Shown: positions 8,236 to 17,560, counted from the stretch's first letter. The stretch: 64,000 bases of DNA from Limnospira sp050045915 (GCA_050045915.1 JBNGCR010000002.1:43300-107299); one strand, 5' to 3'. Translations and numbers: made by a program. The notes: a model not told the origin generated them from the letters alone.

Positions 8236-10980
8236 ATGCATTTAATTTTATGCCACACGACCGCAGATTTCGACGCCCTCGGGGCGGCGGTGGGGTTGAC
8301 TCGTCTGCATCCGGGGAGTCGGATCGTGCTGACGGGGGGCGCCCATCCGGCGGTTCGGGATTTTCTGGCATTGTACCGGGACGAGTTCCCGCTGATCGAA
8401 CGGCGATCGGTGAATCCCTCCCAAATTCGGAAATTGTCGGTGGTGGACACCCAAAACCGCGATCGCCTCGGGAAAGCGGCCCAATGGCTGGATTTGCCGA
8501 ATCTAGAAATAGTCGTCTATGACCACCACCCCCATTTGGAACCGGACATCCCCGCCACCGACAGCCACATCGAGGCGGTGGGGGCGACCACAACTTTAAT
8601 TGTGGAACGGTTGCGGGAGTCGGAACTTTCGGAACGTCTCACCCCCGCCGAAGCTACGGTGATGGCCCTGGGAGTGCACGTCGATACGGGGTCCCTGACG
8701 TTCGACCACTCCACATCCCGAGATGCGCTCGCCCTGGCTTGGCTGATGGAACGGGATGTCAGCCTGTCGGCGATCGCGGAATACGTCGAACCGGGATTAT
8801 CTCCCACCTTGCAGGATCTGCTGACGGAAGCCCTGGACTGCCTCGAACAAACCGGCGTCGGGGGCCACACGGTGTCCTGGGTGGTGTTGGAAACCGAGGA
8901 TTACGTCCCCGGACTCTCCAGCTTGGCCTCCGAGTTGTTGGATGTCACCGAAAGCGACGCCCTGCTACTGGGGAACGAATATCGCGTCCGGGCGGGGGGC
9001 GAGAAGCGTCTGACGGTCATCGGGCGATCGCGGATCGAAAAAACCGACCTCAACGCCCTATTTGAACCCTGTGGCGGCGGCGGACACCCCCGGGCGGCTT
9101 CGGCGATTTTGCGGGATGTCGATCCTCAAGAGGCGATCGCGGATTTGGTGGAACGGTTCAAAGCCCAAATTCCCCAACCTCCCACCGCCCGGGAATTGAT
9201 GTCCTCCCCGGTGCGGACCATCCGCCCGGAAACCACCGTCGGGGAAGCCCACCGCATCCTCCTCCGCTACGGCCATTCCGGTTTGTCAATTTTGGACGAT
9301 CATCATCAACTGGTGGGAATTATTTCCCGTCGCGACATCGACATCGCCCTCCACCACGGCTTCCACCACGCCCCCGTCAAGGGCTACATGACCCCCCAAC
9401 TGCGGACGATTGCCCCGGAAACCACCCTGCCGGAAATCGAATCCCTGATGGTCACTTACGATATCGGCAGACTCCCCGTTTTGGAAGGCGGCAACCTGGT
9501 GGGAATCGTCACCCGCACCGACGTCCTGCGCTTACTCTACCAACAGCAACAGCCCAAACAACCTCCCCGCCGGGGCTGCATCCCCGGTTCCACCTGCGGC
9601 ACCGTCCGGGAATTATTGCAGGACCGCCTCACCCCCCCGCTGTGGGAACTGCTGCACAAAATTGCCGAACTCGCCCAAAAACGGGGCTGGCAAATTTACC
9701 TCGTCGGCGGCGGCGTGCGGGACCTGCTGCTGGCGGATGCGGACGAGACGTTGCTGTTGAACGATATCGACCTGGTGGTGGATGGCTGCTACCGGCATTC
9801 CACCGGAACCCAGGAGGAAGACGCGGACTCAACCCCCCCGGCGGTGGACTTGGCGCGATCGCTTCAACAAGACTACCCGGAAGCCCGGATGGATGTCCAC
9901 GGCCAATTTCAGACCGCCGCCCTGCTGTGGCACAATCACCCCGTTTTAGATTCCCTGTGGATCGATATCGCCACCGCCCGCACCGAATTTTACCCCTATC
10001 CGGCGGCGAACCCGGAAGTCGAAGCCAGTTCCATCCGCCAGGATCTCTACCGCCGCGATTTTACCATTAATGCCTTAGCCCTGCGATTGACTGAACCTAG
10101 GTCAGGGGAATTATTGGACTTTTTTGGTGGTGTTACTGATTTAGAATTGCGCCAAATTCGGGTTCTGCACCCCAACAGTTTTATCGAAGACCCGACCCGC
10201 ATTTATCGCGCTGTCCGCTTCGCCGTGCGGCTGGGATTTCAACTGGAATCTCAAACGAAAGAATATGTCCGCTACGCGATCAATAGCGGCATCTACGATC
10301 GCCAGCGTAAAGGGCGAAAATCAGCCCGGGTTCCAGCCTTGGAAACCCGGTTAAAAAGCGAGTTGAAATCTATTCTCCAAGCGCCCTACTGGAAACCGGC
10401 GCTGCGGTTGTTGGGGGAATTGAAAGCCCTGCGCTGCATCCATCCGACCTTGGAATTGAATCCGCAATTGTGGCGGCAAATTCGCACGGTCGATCGCTGT
10501 CTGCAACGGTTCGATCCGGAACGGACGCTGACCCACTGGCAAATCCGCCTGGAAGTTTTAATCGCTTATTTAAAGCCCGAATATCGCCGGGAAGTTGCGG
10601 AGATATTGCAACTGTCATCTGACGAAATCGAGCGCTTGGATGATTTGGAATCCGCCAAAAATAAAGTTTCCGAATCTTTGCCAAATTGCGAAAAACCGAG
10701 CCAATTTTACCGGCTGTTTGAACCCTACAGCTTGCCCATGCTGATTCTGATCGCCGCCCAATCTTCCCGTCCAGCCAGGAAACAGATCTGGCAATATTTG
10801 AATCGTTGGTGGAACGCCAAACCGATTTTAAATGGGAATGATTTAAAAGAGTTGGGATACAAACCCGGGCGTCAATTTAAAGTGATGTTGGACGACTTGT
10901 TGGAGGCGACATTGGACGGGGTTGTGTGCGATCGCGCCGAGGCGGAAAAGTTGATTCGCGATCGCTATCCGAATACTTAG
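8236..10980 (+). CDS. CBS/DHH-domain-fused tRNA nucleotidyltransferase (A- or CCA-adding)
   Basis: A 914-residue fusion. Residues 1-305 form a DHH/DHHA1 phosphoesterase: DFDALG near 11, DTQ at 71, DHH at 96-98, DTGS near 150 and GGGGHPRAA at 280-288. Two CBS domains follow (about 315-435). Residues 455-914 are a class II nucleotidyltransferase: LVGGGVRDLLL at 489-499, the metal-binding DID at 510-512, RRDFTINALAL near 606 and EDPTRIYRAVRF at 651-662. The last part builds or repairs tRNA 3' CCA ends; the DHH part resembles nanoRNase/pAp phosphatases. The same architecture is known in other cyanobacteria and deep-branching bacteria, often for the A-adding enzyme. Confidence 0.92.
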   Translation: MHLILCHTTADFDALGAAVGLTRLHPGSRIVLTGGAHPAVRDFLALYRDEFPLIERRSVNPSQIRKLSVVDTQNRDRLGKAAQWLDLPNLEIVVYDHHPHLEPDIPATDSHIEAVGATTTLIVERLRESELSERLTPAEATVMALGVHVDTGSLTFDHSTSRDALALAWLMERDVSLSAIAEYVEPGLSPTLQDLLTEALDCLEQTGVGGHTVSWVVLETEDYVPGLSSLASELLDVTESDALLLGNEYRVRAGGEKRLTVIGRSRIEKTDLNALFEPCGGGGHPRAASAILRDVDPQEAIADLVERFKAQIPQPPTARELMSSPVRTIRPETTVGEAHRILLRYGHSGLSILDDHHQLVGIISRRDIDIALHHGFHHAPVKGYMTPQLRTIAPETTLPEIESLMVTYDIGRLPVLEGGNLVGIVTRTDVLRLLYQQQQPKQPPRRGCIPGSTCGTVRELLQDRLTPPLWELLHKIAELAQKRGWQIYLVGGGVRDLLLADADETLLLNDIDLVVDGCYRHSTGTQEEDADSTPPAVDLARSLQQDYPEARMDVHGQFQTAALLWHNHPVLDSLWIDIATARTEFYPYPAANPEVEASSIRQDLYRRDFTINALALRLTEPRSGELLDFFGGVTDLELRQIRVLHPNSFIEDPTRIYRAVRFAVRLGFQLESQTKEYVRYAINSGIYDRQRKGRKSARVPALETRLKSELKSILQAPYWKPALRLLGELKALRCIHPTLELNPQLWRQIRTVDRCLQRFDPERTLTHWQIRLEVLIAYLKPEYRREVAEILQLSSDEIERLDDLESAKNKVSESLPNCEKPSQFYRLFEPYSLPMLILIAAQSSRPARKQIWQYLNRWWNAKPILNGNDLKELGYKPGRQFKVMLDDLLEATLDGVVCDRAEAEKLIRDRYPNT

Positions 10981-11115
10981 AGGCTTGCCCCCACCGATGA
11001 TGAATTCAAATTGCATTAAATTCTCAGTCCTATAATTTTAAATATGATTCGCCAACCGCTTCCCGTGGCAATATCCGCTACAATCAAGAAACGGTAAAAA
11101 CGAGGAGCGATCGCC

Positions 11116-11586
11116 ATGCAATCCATCTCCACCTCCGGCCAACCCACCCTCGCCCCTGGAATGCTGCGCCGCGTCCACCACGTCGCGCTAAACGTCGCCG
11201 ATATCCGCACTTCCCGCAAATTCTACGGGGAAATTCTCGGACTCCACGAACTGAGGGGAGAAGAAGTCCCCAGCACCCTAAAATCCTTGGTGGAAGCCGG
11301 GAAAGTCGCCAACTTCGTCACCCCGGACGGGACGGTGATCGACCTGTTTTCCGAACCCGACCTGGAACCGCCGCACCCCGACCCGACGCACCAATTCACC
11401 CGCGCCAACCACCTCGCCTTCGATATCGCCCCCGAACAATTCGATGCTGCGGTGGAGGTGTTGCGGAATCGACAGGTCGCGATCGCCCAAGGCCCGGTCA
11501 GCCGCCCCACGGGTCGCGGGATCTACTTCTACGACCCCGACGGATTCCTGATCGAGATCCGCTGCGATCGCCTCCCGGATCGTTGA
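11116..11586 (+). CDS. VOC family (glyoxalase/dioxygenase superfamily) protein
   Basis: A 156-residue single-domain vicinal-oxygen-chelate protein with two beta-alpha-beta-beta-beta modules. Likely metal ligands are visible at H22 (RRVHHVALNV), E80 (LFSEPD), H99 (ANHLAFDI) and E147 (FLIEIR). The family includes glyoxalase I, fosfomycin-resistance proteins and dioxygenases, and the substrate cannot be chosen here. The gene stands alone. A family B repeat begins 59 bp after its stop. Confidence 0.85.
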   Translation: MQSISTSGQPTLAPGMLRRVHHVALNVADIRTSRKFYGEILGLHELRGEEVPSTLKSLVEAGKVANFVTPDGTVIDLFSEPDLEPPHPDPTHQFTRANHLAFDIAPEQFDAAVEVLRNRQVAIAQGPVSRPTGRGIYFYDPDGFLIEIRCDRLPDR

Positions 11587-11645
11587 CAAGACGGGTACAG
11601 ATATTTTAATCGCTGAAAACCATTAGTTGGCTTAAACCAGTTGTC

Positions 11646-11781
11646 ATATCAAATCCGGTTGAATGTTCGGAACAAAACGGGTTGGACATCAAAACCGCTT
11701 GGGAATTAATTCCCAAGCTAATAGCGAAAATCATCTAAAGATGATTGGGGAGATTGAGGAGGGGATAACCGGATCTGATAT
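11646..11781. repeat. MITE-like family B, full copy
   Basis: A 136-bp element with terminal inverted repeats: ATATCAAATCCGGTT at 11646-11660 and AACCGGATCTGATAT at 11767-11781, one mismatch. Inside are a perfect palindrome around GGGAATTAATTCCC and a hairpin AATCATC/GATGATT. Partial relatives lie at 7178-7241, 27457-27541 and 53508-53522. It has no coding capacity. Confidence 0.8.
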
Positions 11782-11803
11782 TACCAAGGTCGTGGCGACT
11801 GGC

Positions 11804-12301
11804 TTAATCATTCTTTTTTCGTAAATCCAGACTGATTGATAAGGGTGATTTCCGAATGAACCCAAATTTCTTATACCATGTAACTAACTTCGGATTGTTT
11901 TGCAGATCGTCTGGGCTTAAATCTCCGTATATTATCTCAATATTTCGTGACTTCGCATAATCGATCACACAATTCAATAGCAATGTCCCCAACCCCTGCT
12001 TTTGATAATTGGTGGGTTCAAACCAGTGAGTGAGCTTAAACCACTTATCGTACCCGCTGGAAAATTCCACATTTTCTTTGATATGAATATCACCCAACTT
12101 CATCACTTTTGATGACTCAATTAAACATTTAGCATCACCAACTTCGGCATCTCGTTGAAGGCGAGTAATTTTAAAGATGACTAAATAGGATTCCAACTCA
12201 TCATTGAGAAAATCAATCACCTTGATTTCATATGTTCTGCCTTTGTTATCTCGGACAATGCCCATTTTCTGAATCCGAGTTCCATCATCTTCGATCATCA
12301 T
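11804..12301 (-). CDS. GNAT family N-acetyltransferase, AT-rich
   Basis: A 165-residue protein. The acetyl-CoA binding segment is NYQKQGLGTLLLNCVIDYA (motif A, Q-x-x-G-x-G), followed by a GNAT end with WYKKFGFIRKS. The substrate is unknown. The gene is visibly more AT-rich than its neighbours and lacks the HIP1 octamer found in most surrounding genes, which fits recent acquisition. It lies between a MITE (11646-11781) and a structured intergenic region. A hairpin at 12320-12355 sits just upstream of its start. Confidence 0.75.
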   Translation of the reverse strand: MMIEDDGTRIQKMGIVRDNKGRTYEIKVIDFLNDELESYLVIFKITRLQRDAEVGDAKCLIESSKVMKLGDIHIKENVEFSSGYDKWFKLTHWFEPTNYQKQGLGTLLLNCVIDYAKSRNIEIIYGDLSPDDLQNNPKLVTWYKKFGFIRKSPLSISLDLRKKND

Positions 12302-12319
12302 TTCTCGTCGCTGATAGTG

Positions 12320-12355
12320 GTGCTTTTAAATTGACAATTTTCATTGTAAAAGCAC
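12320..12355. promoter_or_regulatory. Inverted repeat in the upstream region of the GNAT gene
   Basis: GTGCTTTTA (12320-12328) and TAAAAGCAC (12347-12355) form a perfect 9-bp stem around an 18-base AT-rich loop, 18 bp before the start codon at 12301. It could be an operator or a leader hairpin. Confidence 0.35.
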
Positions 12356-12507
12356 GATTTGAGGTATGGGCGATCTGTGTTGCAGATATTAAGTTTTGTT
12401 AAGAGCATGAACTGATCATGCAGGCCAGTTGATGAGTCTGTACCTGAAGTGACTATCGTTTTGGGGGTGTCGTCCCTGGGGACTGACCTTTAGCCGGACT
12501 GCATCAC

Positions 12508-12630
12508 CGCCTCCAGGCAGACATACAAAAATGGCCGACCCCGCGAGGGAGTCCGGCCAGATGCAAAAGGATACCGTTGTTGTTGCGATTTGAGGACACC
12601 CGAGTTTTGGCGTTCCGCGTCTGCCTGCGG
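12508..12630. ncRNA. Candidate structured RNA, strand undetermined
   Basis: CAGGCAGAC (12514-12522) is the exact reverse complement of GTCTGCCTG (12619-12627), a 9-bp closing helix extended by CCGC/CGG. Inside is a GC-rich hairpin TGGCCG/CGGCCA (12532-12559). The minus strand shows a TACAAT -10-like box near 12660. A long-range closing helix around internal stems is typical of 6S-like or other structured RNAs, but I recognise no specific family. The minus strand also has an open frame of about 57 codons here with no start codon, so a gene remnant is the alternative. Confidence 0.35.
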
Positions 12631-12727
12631 GTATAAATTCTCAAACCTCTCGATCGCATTGTAACAAGTATCACACCTCTTTCATTCATAAAAGTTTACT
12701 TTTTTAGATCGGGCGGTTTGCGATCGC

Positions 12728-14467
12728 CTACACTTCCAGTCCCAAAACCTGGATAGCCTGCTGCGGTGCCCCCCACAACACCCGTTCATGCTTGTAAATC
12801 ACCATCCCGGGTTTGGCCCCCTTGGGTTTGTAGACGTGTTTGGGTTGCGTGTAAATCACCGGAACCTGTTCGCTTTGGCGGGCACGGCTGTAGTAGGCGG
12901 TGACGTTGGCGACAAACTGCAAATCCGCGTCGTCGGGCACTTCCCCCGGCGGGAGACGCAGCAAAACGTGACTGCCGGGGATCTCCTGGGTGTGGAACCA
13001 GAGGTCGTAATCCGTGGCTACCTGGGACGTGAGGCGATCGTTTTGTTGGTTGTTGCGGCCCACCAATAATTCAAATCCCCCCGGCGTCCGGTAGCGATAA
13101 AATTCGGTTTCCGTGCCCGCCGCCGGTTTGCGATAATCGGGGACGCTGAGATAACCTTCCTCGATCAATTCGCCCCGAATTTCTTTTAATGTTTGCAGGT
13201 CGGCGGGTTTTTGGTAGGTCGGCGTCTGGGCGATCGCGGCTTCCACCTGTTCCAAATAGTCTATCTCATCTTTGACTGCTTTCATCAAGGGTTCGATCGC
13301 CACCCGTGCCCGCTTGAGTTTCTGATGTCGCTTGTAGAGGGATTGGGCGTTTTGGACGGCGTTTTTTTCCGGGTCGAGGGGGATTTTCACCGGTTCCCCC
13401 GTCTCGAAATCAGCTAACTTAATTGCCTTCATCCCCGGTTCCCACTCGTGGGGATAAGCCATCAACAAATCCGCTTGCCCCCGATACAGATCCGCATCGT
13501 CCGACTGTTGCAGGCGATCGCAAAAACCCTGCAATTTTACCCCCAATTTTTTCAACAGAGTATTGAGTTTTTGACTGATTTGATGCCGGAGTTGTTTGAA
13601 CTCCTGGCGGTTCAGTTCTTCGGTATAATATTCGTCGATCAGTTCCTGAACCGTCGCCGGACTTTCCCCGATCTTTCCCCAACCCGTGACGGTGTAACCC
13701 GTCTGAGTCCGACCCGGTTTAAATTCCTCTGTTTCCAAGGTTTGCAACCACTCCCGCCACCGTTGAAACAGCCGTTCCCATTCCGCATTATTTAGACTTT
13801 CCGTAGTGCAATTTTGATCCAAACCCGCCACTTCGATCATGGAAATTGCCAAAGACGAACTCAAGCCGCGATAACTTTTGAGCAATTGTTTCTTCACAGA
13901 ACCCGGAATCAAACTCACCCGTTCCCGCCAGCGTTCCAGGGGTTCTTCCAACTTGGGAATCGGATCGGTGAGACTGGGCGGCAATTCGTAGCGATCGCCG
14001 GTTTGGATGGGGCGGACGCTGGACTGTTGGCTGCTGACTTGGTGGGCGGCGGTGACGATCGCGTTATCTTTTCCAGCGAGAATCACGTTGCTATATTTAC
14101 TCATAATTTCGACGTACAAATGCCAGAGGACGGGATCTCCAGGACGTTTGGCAAATTGGAAATCCAACACCCGTTCCCACGGGGAAACCTCGGCGATAGC
14201 CACCAACGCCAACCCCCCCAGTTGGTGCCGCAATTGATCGCTGAATGTGAATGTGTCGGGGACCCGCGGCGGCGGGGAAGAGACGCAGAGGCGGGCGGCT
14301 TGGGGATGCCAAGAAATGTCCAGCCAACCCCGGCGGTTGAGGGTTCGCAGGGCGAGGGAAACGGTGAAGCGATCGCGCTGATACACCTGTTCGAGTCGGG
14401 CGGGTAGCCAGTCCGTCCGCAATTCGGAACGGGATGCCATCAGGGTGGTATAGTCTACGGGTTGCAT
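12728..14467 (-). CDS. rqcH: NFACT family protein, Rqc2/RqcH-like
   Basis: A ribosome-quality-control factor candidate; RqcH binds stalled 50S-peptidyl-tRNA and promotes alanine tailing. The 579 residues show NFACT-N (begins MQPVDYTTLMASRSEL, ERVLDFQF near 108), a central helical coiled-coil region (about 270-425) and the C-terminal NFACT-R/DUF814 domain with FELLVGRNNQQNDRLT, YDLWFHTQEIPGSHV and KGAKPGMVIY. The catalytically important D-R pair of Bacillus RqcH appears as E-R here, which I believe is common in cyanobacteria. Older annotations call it fibronectin-binding protein. Confidence 0.85.
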   Translation of the reverse strand: MQPVDYTTLMASRSELRTDWLPARLEQVYQRDRFTVSLALRTLNRRGWLDISWHPQAARLCVSSPPPRVPDTFTFSDQLRHQLGGLALVAIAEVSPWERVLDFQFAKRPGDPVLWHLYVEIMSKYSNVILAGKDNAIVTAAHQVSSQQSSVRPIQTGDRYELPPSLTDPIPKLEEPLERWRERVSLIPGSVKKQLLKSYRGLSSSLAISMIEVAGLDQNCTTESLNNAEWERLFQRWREWLQTLETEEFKPGRTQTGYTVTGWGKIGESPATVQELIDEYYTEELNRQEFKQLRHQISQKLNTLLKKLGVKLQGFCDRLQQSDDADLYRGQADLLMAYPHEWEPGMKAIKLADFETGEPVKIPLDPEKNAVQNAQSLYKRHQKLKRARVAIEPLMKAVKDEIDYLEQVEAAIAQTPTYQKPADLQTLKEIRGELIEEGYLSVPDYRKPAAGTETEFYRYRTPGGFELLVGRNNQQNDRLTSQVATDYDLWFHTQEIPGSHVLLRLPPGEVPDDADLQFVANVTAYYSRARQSEQVPVIYTQPKHVYKPKGAKPGMVIYKHERVLWGAPQQAIQVLGLEV

Positions 14468-14569
14468 GGGGGAAGTCTCGTCAGGGGTTGCCTTTCGAGA
14501 TCAATTTTAGGCGATCGCGCCCGGTGTCGGAGGTGAAGTTTTGCCAAAACCGATCCGATCCCCCTAAAT

Positions 14570-14586
14570 CCCCCTTAACAAGGGGG
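14570..14586. repeat. Hairpin repeat CCCCCTT-AAC-AAGGGGG
   Basis: A perfect 7-bp stem with a 3-base loop in the gap between the NFACT and MFS genes. Short hairpins of this sequence are common interspersed repeats in cyanobacteria. No U-run follows directly. Confidence 0.55.
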
Positions 14587-14699
14587 ACTTTAAATATCCA
14601 CTGTACCTCGGACTAATGAGATCCGGTATACTGATTTAGTTTACCCATTTTTCATGTTATCAAAGATCATCAAAATTTTCAACATTGGAGCCGAAATCG

Positions 14700-16307
14700 A
14701 TGCAGAAATGGATGTTGCTGATCATTTTGGCGATGTCGATGTTTATTATCGTCATTGATACCACGATCATGAATGTTTCAATTTCCGCCTTGGTGGTGGA
14801 TCTAAATACGACGGTCGCCGGCATTCAATCCGCGATCGCCCTATTTGCCCTGGTGATGGCATCATTCATGCTGATCGGCGGCAAACTCTCCGTTATTTTT
14901 GGTAAAAAACGCACGTTTTTGGTCGGACTGATAATTTTTGGCATCGGGACGGCGACGGCTTCCTTCAGTCAGACTTTGGGAGTTTTACTGATCGGCTGGT
15001 CGGTTTTAGAAGGGTTGGGGTCTGCCCTGATGATACCCAACATTCAGACGTTATTACGCGGTCAATATCAAGGTAAAGATCTCGCCTTTGCCTACGGAAT
15101 TATCAGCGCGGTGGGGGCGGTGGGGGCGGCGCTCGGCCCCATCGTCGGGGGGTATTTGACCACGTTCCACAGTTGGCGGTGGGCGTTCAGGCTCGAAGTC
15201 GCGATCGTGATTTTGGTCTTAATTCTCAGCCCGAAAATTCCCTCAGAATTGCCACCCGAACGTCGTCCCAAATTTGATTTTTTGGGGGGTTTACTGGCGA
15301 TTATCGGATTTTCCAGCATCGTGACGGGAATCTTACTCGCCCAAACCTACGGACTTTGGTTGGCGAAAAAACCGCTGGCGATCGCCGGTTTAGAACTCGC
15401 CCCCTTCGGACTGTCTATCACGCCCTTTTTGGTCGGGATCGGCTTCCTATTTTTGATGGGATTAATTATTTGGGAATGGCATTTAGAAACGATCGCCGCC
15501 GACGGATTGTTCAAACCTTCCCTTTTCAAAACGCCGGGATTGCTCCCCGGTTTTGGTGTCCGGTTCATCCACATGGCAATTCTGGCATCGTTCCTATTTA
15601 TCGCCCCCTTACTGCTGCAATTGACGTTTGAATTTACCGCCATGCAGACGGGAATCGCCCTGTTGCCCATGTCCCTGGCGATCCTCGTTTTCGCGATTCT
15701 GGGGGCGAAACTGTCCGCCCGTTTTTCCGCTAAACGAATTATTCAAGTCGGGTTTATTTGTGGTATATTAGGCTTAATCCAACTGATTGTCACTATTCAA
15801 CCTGATGCCCGACCGAGGGAACTCGCCACCGGCGTTTTATTCGGTTTAGGAATGGGTTTAATCGCCTCGCAAATTCTGAATTTAATTCTATCATCCGTCA
15901 ACCCGGAAGATACCCCGGAAACGTCGGGATTGAATTCCACCTTTGAACAGTTGGGAAATTCCATTGGCGTGGCTTTGGTGGGGGTGATGATGCTGGCAAC
16001 ATTGACCATTGGCGCTCAAAATTTTGTGGAAAATAGCCCTTCAATTCCGGAGGATAAAAAACCGGAACTGATCGCGGCGGTGCAAACGAGTATCGAGTTG
16101 GTTTCCAATATGCAATTGGAAGGGATTTTGAGTCAAGGTGAGTTTACGCCGGAACTGACCGAACAAATTTTAGAAAGTTATGCGATCGCCCGCATCAACG
16201 CCTTTCGGGCGGGGATGACATTTCTGGTTTTCGTGACTTCAGTGGGGTTAATTTTAACCACGGGATTACCCGATCGCAAACTCGTCAGTCAAGCCCCGGA
16301 AGACTGA
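14700..16307 (+). CDS. MFS transporter, DHA2 (EmrB/QacA) type, 14 TM
   Basis: A proton-driven efflux pump of 535 residues. The N terminus shows the DHA2 signature VIDTTIMNVSISAL in helix 1, motif A-like GGKLSVIFGKKRTFL between helices 2 and 3, and motif C-like AVGAALGPIVGGYL in helix 5. Hydrophobic segments along the full length fit 14 helices. I place the start at 14700 because GGAG lies nine bases upstream; a TTG five codons earlier is the alternative. The Old Yellow Enzyme gene follows after 67 bp in the same direction, suggesting co-expression. Substrates are unknown. Confidence 0.88.
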   Translation: MQKWMLLIILAMSMFIIVIDTTIMNVSISALVVDLNTTVAGIQSAIALFALVMASFMLIGGKLSVIFGKKRTFLVGLIIFGIGTATASFSQTLGVLLIGWSVLEGLGSALMIPNIQTLLRGQYQGKDLAFAYGIISAVGAVGAALGPIVGGYLTTFHSWRWAFRLEVAIVILVLILSPKIPSELPPERRPKFDFLGGLLAIIGFSSIVTGILLAQTYGLWLAKKPLAIAGLELAPFGLSITPFLVGIGFLFLMGLIIWEWHLETIAADGLFKPSLFKTPGLLPGFGVRFIHMAILASFLFIAPLLLQLTFEFTAMQTGIALLPMSLAILVFAILGAKLSARFSAKRIIQVGFICGILGLIQLIVTIQPDARPRELATGVLFGLGMGLIASQILNLILSSVNPEDTPETSGLNSTFEQLGNSIGVALVGVMMLATLTIGAQNFVENSPSIPEDKKPELIAAVQTSIELVSNMQLEGILSQGEFTPELTEQILESYAIARINAFRAGMTFLVFVTSVGLILTTGLPDRKLVSQAPED

Positions 16308-16374
16308 TTTTTATGTCAATCCTATTTTTTGAAAAATCGTTTATCATGAATTTAGATTGACGAAGCTGTAAAAT

Positions 16375-17487
16375 ATGACCGAACAAACAAAATCACCCCA
16401 ATTACTCAGTCCCGTCAAAATCGGGAACGTATCGTTAAAAAATCGCGTCGTGATGGCTCCCCTGACGCGATCGCGGGCCGGAGAAGACCGCATTCCCAAC
16501 GCTTTAATGGCGGAATATTACGCCCAACGCGCCTCGGCGGGGTTGATTATTACCGAAGCGACGGTCGTTTCCACCCAGGCGAACGGCTGGTTACATTCCC
16601 CCGGAATATACACCGACGAACAGGGGGAGGCTTGGCGACCAATTGTCGATGCCGTCCACAATAAAAATGGCAAAATTTTTCTGCAATTGTGGCACACCGG
16701 CAGGGCTTCCCATTCCAGCTTCCACGGCGGAAAACTGCCCGTCGCCCCCTCGGCGATCAAATTGAATGAGGATTACATCCATACCCCCACCGGAAAGCAG
16801 CCCTACGAAACCCCCAGGGCGCTGGAAACGGAGGAAATACCGGATGTGGTGGAAGACTATCGGAAAGCCTCGGAACGGGCGAAATTAGCCGGATTTGACG
16901 GGGTAGAAATTCACGGCGCGAATGGCTATCTGATCGACGAATTTTTGCAATCCAAAACCAACCACAGAAGCGATCGCTACGGGGGCAGCATCGAAAAAAG
17001 GTTTCAGTTTTTAAAAGAGGTGACGGAAGCGATTCTCACGGTTTGGGAGTGCGATCGCGTCGGAGTTCGCCTCTCTCCCAACGGCGGATTTAACGACATG
17101 GGTTCCCCCGACTACCGGGAAACCTTCCTCTACGTTGCCGAACAGCTAAATACCTATCATTTGGCTTACCTCCATATCATGGACGGTTTGGAATTTGGAT
17201 TCCACGAACTCGGAGAACCGATGAAATTGTCGGAATTTCGCCCCCTATTTTCCGGGGCTTTGATCGGCAATTGTGGCTACACCCAGGAAAAAGGGGAAGC
17301 GGCAATTCAAGCGGGGGAGGCGGACGCGATCGCCTTCGGCCGTCCCTTCATCAGCAACCCGGATTTAGTGGAACGATTCGCCCACAATTGGCCCCTCAAT
17401 CCTGAAGCGGATATGTCGGTTTGGTATTCTTTCGACGCGGAAGGATACACGGATTTTCCCACCTATCCCGAAACAAAAACGGCGTGA
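16375..17487 (+). CDS. Alkene reductase, Old Yellow Enzyme family (NemA-like)
   Basis: An FMN-dependent ene-reductase of 370 residues forming a TIM barrel. Family markers in order: MAPLTRSRA (27-35), LQLWHTGR near 103, the substrate-binding HGAN pair H180/N183 followed by Y185, LSPNGGFNDMG near 233 and the FMN phosphate loop AFGRPFISNPDLV near 320. It reduces activated C=C bonds, nitro compounds or maleimides with NAD(P)H. It lies directly downstream of an MFS pump, which fits a detoxification pair. A family C repeat follows. Confidence 0.9.
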   Translation: MTEQTKSPQLLSPVKIGNVSLKNRVVMAPLTRSRAGEDRIPNALMAEYYAQRASAGLIITEATVVSTQANGWLHSPGIYTDEQGEAWRPIVDAVHNKNGKIFLQLWHTGRASHSSFHGGKLPVAPSAIKLNEDYIHTPTGKQPYETPRALETEEIPDVVEDYRKASERAKLAGFDGVEIHGANGYLIDEFLQSKTNHRSDRYGGSIEKRFQFLKEVTEAILTVWECDRVGVRLSPNGGFNDMGSPDYRETFLYVAEQLNTYHLAYLHIMDGLEFGFHELGEPMKLSEFRPLFSGALIGNCGYTQEKGEAAIQAGEADAIAFGRPFISNPDLVERFAHNWPLNPEADMSVWYSFDAEGYTDFPTYPETKTA

Positions 17488-17538
17488 AAAATTAATTGAT
17501 AATTGATAATTTTCGATTGTCAATTTTCTCGAAAATTT

Positions 17539-17560
17539 GGGCGCAAGCCAGGGGCCCCTA
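17539..17560. repeat. Short dispersed GC-rich repeat
   Basis: GGGCGCAAGCCAGGGGCCCC occurs here and, as the exact reverse complement, at 62444-62463. Related GGGCGCAAG cores lie in the hairpins at 4682-4712 and 35521-35544. Confidence 0.7.

Noticed and set aside
11646..11781. Family B element as a simple rho-independent terminator of the VOC gene
   Set aside because: It has terminal inverted repeats and related copies elsewhere, so a mobile repeat explains it better.
12508..12630. RNase P RNA, tmRNA or SRP RNA identity for the structured region
   Set aside because: The conserved cores of these RNAs that I know are absent; left as an unnamed candidate.
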